From: Petaurus breviceps papuanus
Taxonomy: Eukaryota; Chordata; Mammalia; Diprotodontia; Petauridae
Direction: 5' to 3'
Length of the DNA stretch: 64,000 bases
Assembly: GCA_028583685.1 (NCBI GenBank)
Contig: JAMXIF010000043.1
Location: forward strand, 12,945,277 to 13,009,276
The stretch's first letter is position 1, and every line of letters begins with the position of its first letter. The translations under genes were made by a program, and so were the position numbers. Shown here in pieces: positions 56,165 to 64,000 of the stretch. Below the pieces are notes generated by a model. That model had not been told where the DNA came from and did no database searches. It worked only from the letters and a program-made list of their open reading frames with translations.

Positions 56165-56814
56165 ATGGCAAAGAACTGGAAATTGAAAGGATGCCCATCA
56201 ATTGAGAAATGGCTGAACAGTATGGTACACATGCAATATGGAATACAACTGTGCTATGAAAAATTATGAAGGGTATGATTTCAGAGAATTCTGGGAAGAC
56301 TTGTGTGAACAGAACCAGGAAAACACTTCTAATAGCGGTATTATAAAGACTAACAACCAAAAAAACTTGAAAGACTTAGGAAATCTAATGCAATGACCAA
56401 CCACTATTTCAGAGGATTCTTGATAAAATATGCTAATTACCTCCTAAAAAAAGGTGATGGACTCAGAAAACAACAACAACCACACTCTCTTCTCATACAG
56501 AAGTTCCTCTACTATTTAAGTCATCCAAACAGGATTATCTAGCCTCTCCCCAGAAAAGTAAAGTATGCCTTGAAATGTGATGACTAGACCTGCCACACAC
56601 TTCCAGGTACAGACACACCCGAGGTTTTTACTTTTTCTTTTTTTGTTTTCATATTTTTTGCTTTGTTTTGTTTTACAAAGGCAAGACCAAATCTTCTGGT
56701 TTCTATCCAGTTCTCTTTCTGGTGACCAGAGGAGGTAAGAAAGAGAAAATCAAAAATGTATCCAGGATAAGGACCAGGTTCTAGACAACAGGTGTCAGAG
56801 ACGAAATATAAATT

Positions 56815-56900
56815 TCTTGATACTAAGGTCCATTTCCCCTTTGTATTTGTCTTCCTAGCATCTCACACTACATCTGGTAAATGGTAGACACTTAATTTTT
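56815..56900 (+). repeat. L2 LINE tail
   Basis: 'tcctagcatctcacactaca' and 'tggtaaatggtagacactta'. 56901-57164 shows nothing recognisable. Confidence 0.65.
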
Positions 56901-57164
56901 TTTTCTTTCATTGTTTATTCACCCATTGGATAAGAGATATGGAGTATGAGTAACAAGAATGAACTTTATCCTGAGCCAGCCACCTTATGTTCCAAGGTCT
57001 CTTTATGAGATTCCTGCTGAGGGAAAGAACAGGTCTCAAGGTATAGATGAACCTCCCCTTAATCCCCATCCCCCATAAAGGGAAATCAGTACAACATAGG
57101 GGAATGAAAAAGCAAAGAGTTCCAACCATACTGCAAAAAGTATCTACGGTAACTACAGAAGAAA

Positions 57165-57335
57165 TTAGCTACAATGTGGTAGAAAAAGCACTGGATCTGA
57201 TGTGAGAAAACTTAGGTTCTGATCCTAACTCTATCACCAACCAATGAGTGATCTCTGGCAAATCTGTTAACTGCTCTGAGCCCCAGTTTCTTCATCAATA
57301 AAACGAAAAAATCATATTCATTCTACCTAACTCAG
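57165..57335 (+). repeat. MIR-type SINE
   Basis: 'gtggtagaaaaagcactgga', 'cttaggttctgatcctaact' and 'tgagccccagtttcttcatc'. Confidence 0.75.
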
Positions 57336-57344
57336 AGAGTTCTT

Positions 57345-57530
57345 CAGTCAGTTAAGAAACAAGCATCTATTAGGCATCTAATGTGTCCTAGGCACTGTAT
57401 AAGGTGCTGGGGATACAAAAACAATTTGAAATAGCTGCTGTCTTCAATGAGCTTGTGTTCTCTTGAAGATATAATGACTGAGAGGGCAGAGGCAAAGTAA
57501 ATGAGGTGAGGTGGGCACTCCTGTCAGTTT
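57345..57530 (-). repeat. L2 LINE tail, minus strand
   Basis: 'gaaacaagcatctattaggc', 'aggcactgtataaggtgctg' and 'tcttcaatgagcttgtgttc'. Confidence 0.8.
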
Positions 57531-57539
57531 CTCCCAACC

Positions 57540-58004
57540 CAACCTTCTAAACTTCTAAAATCTGCATCAAGTCAAATTCTGAGTGGGATAACACAACAAT
57601 TTATTTAAATATTTTTTTTATTCCAAAACAGCTTAGAAGGACAGAAAGAGAGGTGTGTGCACCCAGGAATAGGGACTGACCAGGAATGTAGAATGGTGGA
57701 AGCAGCACCAGACATAGGACCTAGGGGTAACAGCAGTGATGGTGACAGCAGCAGCATCATTGGTGGCACCAGGAGTGTTCAGTTCTTAAGGATGGTAAGA
57801 AGACTAAACATTCAATGAAAAAGATGTTTTAGGGGATTTCTGAGCTAATAATGTATGTAGGATTCAGCATCATTTGTCAGATCCTTTGTCCATCACCCAT
57901 TTCCTGGTTGTGGTTTCAGAATGCAGAGGACTGGTTATTATAATCTCTAGTCATGAGGAAGCAGAGGCCCTTTCTGGGTAAGAACCAGAGCACAGAGTAG
58001 GAGG
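57540..58004. other. No gene seen; unassigned sequence
   Basis: Includes an AT-rich piece and a short CAG-like cluster (cagcagtgatggtgacagca). No repeat named. Confidence 0.4.
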
Positions 58005-58300
58005 TTAATGGTCAAACCTCTCCCACTGGAAGCACTGAAAACCTACAGGTCCCCAGAACTAGCCATGAAATCTCAGGCTGGCCATCCCCACCTCAGGGGT
58101 GGGCAGAGCCCAACTCTAAAATCAAATGTAAAGTCAAGAAACAGGCTGAAAACAAGCAAAAAAGAACCCAACCATAAACAGCTTCTATGGAGACCAGGAA
58201 GTTCAAGAAGAAGACGATGTGAAAACATTTATAAGCAAAGCCCCAAAGAAGATTCTATGATTGTGACATCAAATGAAAGAAGGAACAGAATGCTTTTTAT
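58005..58300 (+). mobile_element. L1/HAL1 LINE fragment (5' UTR to ORF1 start)
   Basis: 'gtaaagtcaagaaacaggct', 'agaacccaaccataaacagc', 'ttctatggagaccaggaag' and 'gaagaagacgatgtgaaaac' parallel 52320-52450 of the larger copy. Confidence 0.65.
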
Positions 58301-58339
58301 AACTCTAAAGTTCCACAGACATTTCAGCTATTATACATT

Positions 58340-58440
58340 ATTCACTTATTTGAGCATCAGTTTCCTCATCTGTACAATAGGGATAACAATTCTTGCACTA
58401 TTTATATTATCTGAGAATTGAAAGGAAATATAAATTGCTG
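58340..58440 (+). repeat. MIR 3' part
   Basis: 'gcatcagtttcctcatctgt' and 'acaatagggataacaattct'. Confidence 0.75.
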
Positions 58441-58492
58441 CTTAATACAGAAGAGCTTTTCATTGTGACTTAGCAAATCCTATGTAGATACT

Positions 58493-58659
58493 CAGGGGTT
58501 CTTAACTTGGGGTCCTTGAACTTTAAAAACAAAATGGTGACATTTGAATTTCAATATAATCAGTTACCTTTGTAACCCTATACATTTTATTTTATACATT
58601 TACGAACATTATTCTAAGAAGTCCATAGTTTTCACCAGACAAGGTGAAGAACCCTTATC
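58493..58659. mobile_element. hAT-like non-autonomous DNA transposon
   Basis: Starts 'caggggttcttaacttgggg', with middle 'atttcaatataatcagttac' and end near 'aaggtgaagaacccttatc'. Flanks TAGATACT (58485-58492) and TAGATCAT (58660-58667) look like a diverged 8-bp target duplication. Confidence 0.75.
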
Positions 58660-58669
58660 TAGATCATGC

Positions 58670-59284
58670 TCTAGAATAATACAGCATACATACACATATT
58701 TTCTTATTAATTTATTTATATCATAATTGTCTGGGGTCCCCCAAATAAATTCATTTTTTCTCAAACTCATTCCAAATACTTTGGTATGATGACATTCTTC
58801 TGGGGGGAGGTGTTTTCCCTGGGGCAGGGACAGCTGCTCAGAGAAGCTCCATTGCCTGCCCTCTTCTGAAAGAAGGAAAATTTCATTTGCATCATCTACA
58901 GTGACAGTTGAAGACATTTTGCTTTGGGAAAAAATCAACCTAGTTTGGATGGAAACACAATATAATTTCAGTAATTTCTTTTAGAAAAGTTATCAAAATC
59001 ATTACTTTTGCTCTATAGCAGTCCTTGGTACCTTTAAAGACATTTTATAAGCAGTTTACCTGATAGTTCCAAAGGCTAAAGACTAAGGTAAGGATTTTTT
59101 TTTATATTGGAATGGGGGTGGAGGACAGGGAAACAACAAGATGAAAAAAAGGGAAATACTTTTCCCTCAAAAGGGGAGCAACTTGGAAGTGATAGGCGCA
59201 GAATTAAGCATTCTCTCCACCATTACACCAAAGCCCCAATGAGGGTAGAGTGGGAAGCAACCAAAGAATGAAATGCAATGGAAA
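58670..59284. other. No gene supported; unassigned sequence
   Basis: A minus-strand open frame of 109 codons (58609-58938) overlaps the hAT element and has no recognised domain. The rest is AT-rich and unassigned. Confidence 0.4.
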
Positions 59285-59450
59285 AGAACAGAATGGAATA
59301 GAATCCTGGGACCAGGAGGAAATTTGAAGATCATTCAGTTCAACTCCTTCATTTTTCCAGAAGGGTAAGCTGAGGTTAAATGCTTTACCTAAAGCCACAT
59401 AGACAGTGTACCCTCCTAATTCTGGGTTCTTGTTCTGTATTTTGTCTTTT
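59285..59450 (-). repeat. MIR-type SINE, minus strand
   Basis: 'tgaagatcattcagttcaac', 'aagctgaggttaaatgcttt' and 'acctaaagccacatagacag'. MIR tails on the plus strand follow at 59610-59680 and 59850-59910. Confidence 0.7.
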
Positions 59451-59949
59451 AACCTTCTAACCTGTTTCCTTATGCTTGTGGTATGTCCACGTAAGCCATA
59501 CTGCCTTTTTCCTTTCAATTGAAATATATCAAATAGACTGTTGTTTTATATCAATGACTTGTCTAATCCTTCTCCAAAGACCATTTTAAGGCCCAGTATC
59601 AGGCATCTCAAAAGGGTTTGATTAGATAATTTCTGAGATCCCTATAAGGATCTCTCTAAGATCTATAATTCTATGATTCTTTATAATGTCTCTTTATATA
59701 AGAGACTCCCAAATACCCACCTACACAGACAAGCAGGGAAGCTTTGCTGCTGTCATATTAAACTTCGTATACAACTTTTAAAAAGTAAAAAGAACATAAG
59801 AGTTCACAGTTTCAGAGTCCTTCCACTCCCACCAACCCCCAAAATTAGAAGAAATTAGATCAGATGAACTCAAAGGTCTCTCCCAGCTCTAAATCTATGA
59901 GTCTATAAGTAAGTATATAAACATAAGTGAGTATGTAAACATTTGAGTA

Positions 59950-60120
59950 GGAAAAGAACATTAGATCAGCAAAGGCTTCCTGAAGGCCTTGAAATCTGAG
60001 CTGAGCCTTGAAGAAAGCAAAAGATTCTGAGAGTTAGAGATAAAGGAGTTATTTAGTTTGACTGGAATATGTAGCACAGAAAGGCCAGACCATAGCTGAA
60101 GGGAACAAGTAGTGAAGGTG
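59950..60120 (-). repeat. L2 LINE fragment, minus strand
   Basis: 'aaaggcttcctgaaggcctt', 'gagctgagccttgaagaaag' and 'agcacagaaaggccagacca'. Confidence 0.7.
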
Positions 60121-60125
60121 GTGTT

Positions 60126-60240
60126 ATGGTACATGGCACAATGGAGGAAGCCCTAGATCTGAAACCAGAAACCTTAGTTCAAATCCTGCCTCTGATGCTT
60201 ACTATCTGTGTGACCTTGGACAAGTCATTTAACCTCTCTG
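60126..60240 (+). repeat. MIR-type SINE, 5' half
   Basis: 'gtacatggcacaatggagga', 'ctatctgtgtgaccttggac' and 'aagtcatttaacctctctgg', running straight into the GGAA repeat. Confidence 0.75.
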
Positions 60241-60345
60241 GAGGAAGGAAGGAAGGAAGGAAGGAAGGAAGGAAGGAAGGAAGGAAGGAAGGAAGGAAGG
60301 AAGGAAGGAGGGAGGGAGGGAGGAAGGAGGGAGGGAGGGAAGGAG
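60241..60345. repeat. (GGAA)n microsatellite
   Basis: About 65 bases of nearly pure GGAA, then GGGA variants to about 60345. The long open frames on both strands here are simple-sequence artefacts. Confidence 0.95.
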
Positions 60346-60464
60346 GTGGAGAAGGAGATAGTGAAGGGAGTGAATAAAGAAGAGAAGGAATGAGGAAAGA
60401 AGGAAGAAAGTAATTCAGAGGGATGCTGGAACTAAGTAAAAATTGCCAGAATCCCTGAGGCAAC

Positions 60465-60670
60465 ATGATGCCACAGAAAGAACACTGGACCCAGGTTGAA
60501 TCTTAAGTGAAATTTTGTGTTTGGTCTACTATATAAATCCTCCAAAGAGTGCTGTAGAAGACCTAGGTTTTATTCCTCATTCAGCCCTCACCTCACAGCA
60601 GTGTTCAGACACCTAGATAGGACCTCAATGGTTTTTTGTTTGTTTGTTTGTTTTTGTTGTTTTTTTTTTC
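60465..60670 (+). repeat. MIR head scrap and (GTTT)n
   Basis: 'tgatgccacagaaagaacac' and 'tggacccaggttgaatctta' look like a MIR head. A T/GTTT-rich run at 60632-60672 follows. Confidence 0.5.
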
Positions 60671-60855
60671 CCCAGAAAATAGATTTCTAGCTTCTTGCCA
60701 GAATACTCAATGGAAGATAAATTTTAATAAGTATCTGAAGTCCTGGGTTCTAGTTCTAGTCCCAACGCTGACACTAATCAGCTACATGACTTTGAGTAAG
60801 TAACTTTACTTCTCAAGGATTCAGATCATCCATCTGTTTAAAAAAAGTGTTGTTG

Positions 60856-60986
60856 GAGCTGCTAGGTGGCGCAGTGAATGGAGCACTGGCCCTAGAGTCG
60901 GGAGGACCTGAGTTCAAATTTGATCTCAGACACTTGACCTTGGGCAAGTCACTTAACCCCAATTGCCCTCCAAAAAGCAAAAAAAT
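60856..60986 (+). repeat. WSINE1-like SINE with perfect 12-bp target duplication
   Basis: 'gagctgctaggtggcgcagt' through 'tcagacacttgaccttgggc' and 'acttaaccccaattgccctc'. AAAGTGTTGTTG is present at 60844-60855 and 60987-60998. It lacks the internal 'acttactagctgtg' block found in sister copies. Confidence 0.93.
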
Positions 60987-61005
60987 AAAGTGTTGTTGAT
61001 CTATA

Positions 61006-61227
61006 CTAAGGATCCTGACCTGGGGGCCACAGACATCTAAGATATTTCAAGTGGTCTAAGAACTTAAGTGGGGGATATACCAGTATATTCATTTCAGTGT
61101 TAATTGGTTTCCTTTGTGATCCATGCTTTTTTCCTTATGCCTTTAAAAATATCGTTGTGGGAAAAAATCCATAGACATCACTAGACTGTTACAATGGTCC
61201 ACCATACAAAAAAGGTAAGATCCTTTG
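61006..61227. mobile_element. hAT-like non-autonomous DNA transposon
   Basis: 'gatcctgacctgggggccac' start, middle 'gttaattggtttcctttgtg' and 'tgcctttaaaaatatcgttg', end 'aaaaaaggtaagatcctttg'. Longer copy of the family at 42449, 58493 and 26560. Flanks GATCTATA and GACTATAT may be a diverged target duplication. Confidence 0.7.
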
Positions 61228-61429
61228 GACTATATGATCTTAAAGGTCTCTGTTACTTTGATGCCCCATGGCTAAAATGCTGAGAAATGGAATGAGTCAA
61301 ATGCTACTTTACTGAGCCCAAGAGGTTTGTCTCTTTCATGGATGACACAGAGGAACCATGTAGGTACAGAACTCCCCTTGCCTAAATATGGGATCCATCC
61401 AAGGCACCCTGACCATACCTCATTTCCAA

Positions 61430-61780
61430 TATCATAGACTTCTCATTGGCATGATTAAAAAAAATAATCATGGCAAACTTTAATTTTATTACCCCAGAAA
61501 TATATTAAAAATGTAGATCTTTTATAATTCCTTCAATTAACAGTAGACACTTCTTGATTACTTTCTAATTAAATCATTTCACTCCAAGACTTGGTAATTA
61601 CAACAAGAAGTTATTAAAATTAGAAAACATTTGCTAACTCAGTACTTTTGATTATTAAGCCTTTGTCGTTTAATATCACCAAACAGTCTATGAAGATATA
61701 TGAGCATGGAAACTGATTTTAATGTCTTCAGCTGCAATAATTAACCACAGGTGTCCTAAACAATGCCATGTTTCTTTCCT
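61430..61780. other. AT-rich low-repeat island, candidate conserved non-coding element
   Basis: Repeat-free and rich in homeodomain-type words (TAATTA, ATTA). It includes a perfect inverted repeat CATGATTA (61450-61457) and TAATCATG (61465-61472) around an A7 spacer, and 'gcaataattaaccacaggtg', which juxtaposes TAATTA, AACCACA (RUNX-like) and CAGGTG (E-box). Enhancer-like by composition; not demonstrated. Confidence 0.45.
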
Positions 61781-62299
61781 GTCACATATTTTTTTTTTCT
61801 GTGAAATCTATTGTTCTTGTCATCAACCCTATTTTGGGGACCTATTAAACTATCTTCCCATCTATATTATTGTTTTTCCCATAGAAGAGAATTATATCCT
61901 TGAATCTCTTCAGCTTGGGTATTTTATCTTTCTTTGGTGCACTGATGAAAATACATCCACAGCTTATTAGAAGAATCATTTTGAGTTACACTGCCTTTGA
62001 TGGGTTTATCTGACTGATCACCACATTCTGATCTATAGAACAATAAACCTCCCTGATCAGATACATTCCTTGAAAGAAAACATCTGCACAGCAGTGGCAG
62101 AGGGAACACTATGCTATTTGCTGCGGTGCCAGGTCATTGGGGTGACAATTTCCTCTCATCAGACTTCTCCTATGCTGTGATATCTTTTATCTTCAGCAAG
62201 CAGACTCTACAACACAGAGAAAGAATTTTTTTTTTCCCTCTTTGGACAGCCTCTGCAAAAATAAAAAAAAGAGATTCCCCCTCCTTCCCTCTTGCTCCC
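61781..62299. other. No gene seen; unassigned sequence
   Basis: Low in repeats and possibly continuous with the islands on both sides. Open frames at 61722-61970 and 62111-62323 lack motifs. Confidence 0.4.
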
Positions 62300-62720
62300 T
62301 ACACTACCGATAAGTATGAGTAAATGGTACACACATCATCAGTGATAGGAAATGGCTTTTGAGGAGTAAGATTGGATCCATAGAACCAAATGATCACTGC
62401 GAGCTGTGATCAGTCAAAGCAAATTCCTCCAAATGTGATTCTGAGGCACAGGGTTAGGTGCTAATAGCCGTCTATTGGAATATCGGTTTGACAAAATGGG
62501 CCTGGCGAAGATATTGACAAGTCCTTCAGTATTCTAGCAGAAAAGATCGTCTTAGAGCAGAGCTGCTCCTTTGCCTGCCATCTACAGAGAAGGTTAGGGA
62601 AAGATTCAGGTGGATAAATCACATATTAAAGAAGCCATCAGAGAAAATCATGAATGCAGATGACTGCCATTAGAAAAGATTCACAGGAATTTGAACCCAA
62701 TGGAATGAATCCTAACAAGG
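62300..62720. other. Low-repeat island, candidate conserved non-coding element
   Basis: 'gatcactgcgagctgtgatc' is an inverted repeat (GATCACtgcgagcTGTGATC core). Retained CpG words include 'aatagccgtctattgg', 'aatatcggtttgac' and 'cctggcgaagatattg'. No repeat resemblance in about 400 bases. Confidence 0.45.
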
Positions 62721-62825
62721 ACTAAGGGAAATTCAGAGGCTATCTGGATATCTTCTGATACTGATCCAGTTCAGTTATATCAGAAAACACAAGATTAATG
62801 TCTTGTTCCACACAATTCACTGTAT

Positions 62826-62872
62826 TTTTATCTATCTATATGTATCTATCTATCTATCCATCTATCTATTTT
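62826..62872. repeat. (TATC)n microsatellite
   Basis: TATC repeats with TATG and CATC variants. Confidence 0.95.
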
Positions 62873-63609
62873 GGTTTATCTGTAACTGTTACTTCATTTA
62901 TGAAGGGAAGATTTCATTTCTCTACTGATGCTACTCTGAAACTGGTCTATCAAATATTGTCTTAGAAAGTAGACTGGTTTACTTAACACTAGTAAATTAA
63001 GCAGCTTCACCAGATTCATCCAGCCAGCTGGTATCAGATGCCTAGATCTTCCTGGTTCAAAGATGAACTTTCCATCTACCCTTCAATGCTATCCCTCTTA
63101 TTATTTTAAGTAAAAATAAAAAATAAAACCTTAAATTTGTTTTTTTCCCCATTAAATACAAAATAAGATTATAGCTAAGATTTATATAGTGCTTTAAGTT
63201 TTGCTGTAACAGACTCTAGAGAATTAAAAACGAGCATCACACAAAAAGCAATGGAGGAAAGTATAGTGGGCATGAGCAAGCTGTAACATATGGATGTGTT
63301 ACCAAGAAGAAACTCCAAAGAAGAGCAGGATTAACGGACCCATCTTGTCAAGGAATTTTAGGATAGTAAAAGAAACTGGGCTCGTGCTATGGTGAAAATG
63401 AAGGGAGGCAGGAGAACAACCAGAGTGCTTCCCCAGTATGCTCCACATGTCAAGAGAAAGTAAGGCAGGTCTGCACGCTGGGGAGGCAAGCTTATTATTG
63501 TGGCAAGCTTATTGGAAAACATGGGCAAAAATATGAGTTGGACAGAGGATGGGCCAGCATGGTTCAGTTGTAATCTGATTCTTTACTAAGGACTTCTAAG
63601 TGAATGAGA
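62873..63609. other. No gene seen; unassigned sequence
   Basis: About 740 bases with no named repeat. Possible old repeats near 63060 and 63170; no coding signal. Confidence 0.4.
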
Positions 63610-63828
63610 TTGCTGGTTCATTTGAATGGTTAAGGTTTGCAAAGCACTTTTCAGATATTTTCTCACTTGATTAGCTCTGTGAAGCAGGTAATATTATTAT
63701 CCCCAGGCAACCTGGGTGTCACACCCTTTTTACAGATGAGGAAATTGAGGTAGAGAAGTTAAAGGGCTTGCTTGCTTAACATTTATACAGCTAGTAAGTG
63801 TCTGAGACACAATTTAAATACAGGTCTG
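63610..63828 (-). repeat. MIR-type SINE, minus strand
   Basis: 'ggtttgcaaagcacttttca', 'tttttacagatgaggaaatt' and 'tatacagctagtaagtgtct'. Confidence 0.8.
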
Positions 63829-63936
63829 AAAGGAAGGAAGGAGGAAGGGAGGAAGGAAGGAAGGAAGGAAAGAAGGAAGAAAAAGAAAAAAAGGAAGGAA
63901 GGGAGGGTGGGAAGGAGAGAGGAAGGAAGGGAGGAA
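63828..63936. repeat. (GGAA)n microsatellite
   Basis: GGAA/GAAA/GGGA repeats between the MIR and the L2 tail. Confidence 0.95.
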
Positions 63937-64000
63937 ACAAGCATTTATTAAGCACCAACTATGTGCTAGACACTGTACTAAGTGTTTTACAAATATCTCA
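63937..64000 (-). repeat. L2 LINE tail, minus strand, cut by the window end
   Basis: 'aacaagcatttattaagcac' and 'tgctagacactgtactaagt'. Confidence 0.8.

Larger units (their letters stand above)
51690..56640 (+). mobile_element. L1/HAL1-like LINE, nearly end to end, with two later insertions
   Basis: A G-rich 5' start (ggttggggggagagtcaagg) is followed by L1 5' UTR words (cagtgaaccagggacccggg). The ORF1 region then includes 52806-52952, which in one frame reads DLENRSRRGN, RLIGLPES and ENFPDIL, the conserved ORF1p pattern. After the IMPDH2 retrocopy comes a G-rich 3' UTR (55080-55640). Bases 55700-56500 carry L1 3' end words (ggagagcgatttggaactat, atgcccatcaattgagaaat). The reverse-transcriptase part of ORF2 is absent, as in half-L1 (HAL1) elements; an internally deleted L1 is the alternative. 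Reading frames are decayed. An unplaced stretch near 56490-56610 may be foreign. Confidence 0.75.
60690..61265 (+). repeat. MIR interrupted by a WSINE and a hAT element
   Basis: MIR pieces: 60690-60855 ('gtcctgggttctagttctag', 'gctacatgactttgagtaag'), a few bases at 60999-61005, and 61228-61265 ('gactatatgatcttaaaggt'). Removing the two insertions restores the usual MIR 3' order. Confidence 0.75.

Noticed and set aside
58609-58938. 109-codon minus-strand frame as a gene
   Set aside because: Overlaps a hAT remnant and has no recognisable domain.
60126-60466. Long frames on both strands
   Set aside because: Produced by the GGAA repeat, which lacks stops in several frames.
63828-63936. CRISPR-like or satellite array
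   Set aside because: It is a simple tetranucleotide repeat without spacers.

Overview
The window reads as non-coding, repeat-dense DNA from a marsupial nuclear genome. There are no bacterial-style operons and I could not support any intact protein-coding gene, exon, tRNA or rRNA gene. The marsupial call rests on the interspersed repeats. Short tRNA-headed SINEs start gcagctaggtggcacagtg and end aacccca plus an A-rich tail (WSINE1-like, which I associate with Australasian marsupials). Longer SINEs end in an RTE-like tail (gggtcacgaagagtta type). MIR/CORE-SINE and L2 copies are very abundant, L3/CR1 pieces are long, and the L1/HAL1 sequences have the marsupial-type 3' end. Species cannot be fixed from the sequence.

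Layout. 1-5.9 kb: old L2, MIR and L3 pieces, an L1 3' end that looks twin-primed (2281-2562), and a WSINE with a CA microsatellite grown inside it. 6-15.5 kb: low-repeat islands alternating with L2/MIR, two LTR-like stretches of uncertain class, and a short assembly gap (10151-10160) inside an AT microsatellite. 15.5-16.5 kb: an L2 split by a clean 418-bp solo LTR with a 6-bp target duplication. 16.9-26.5 kb: one low-repeat island, then dense L2/MIR with a palindromic DNA-transposon remnant (20455-20595) and a SINE-in-SINE nest. 27.2-29.3 kb: a 2-kb L2 fossil holding a SINE. 29.9-45 kb: low-repeat islands, RTE-tailed SINEs, an L1 3' end, two L3/CR1 fossils and a hAT element with 8-bp target duplication inside a MIR. 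45.7-50.4 kb: three low-repeat islands that look like conserved non-coding elements. 51.7-56.6 kb: a roughly 5-kb L1/HAL1-like insertion that received a processed pseudogene of IMPDH2 (53488-55080) and a WSINE with a perfect 17-bp target duplication. 57-61.3 kb: further L2, MIR and hAT, including a MIR hit twice. 61.4-63.6 kb: AT-rich low-repeat islands. The end is a MIR followed by a GGAA microsatellite and L2.

The only gene-derived feature is the dead IMPDH2 retrocopy. The pattern of old repeats separated by roughly ten islands of 200-500 bp free of recognisable repeats is what a gene desert or long intron near a developmentally regulated gene looks like, but that is inference. Repeat names were assigned from remembered consensus sequences by eye; edges are approximate (tens of bases) except where target duplications fix them. 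I found no previously undescribed gene system. The best leads are the low-repeat islands, the nested-insertion chronologies, a palindromic element flanked by an unusual 33-bp direct repeat, and two small unclassified repeat families.
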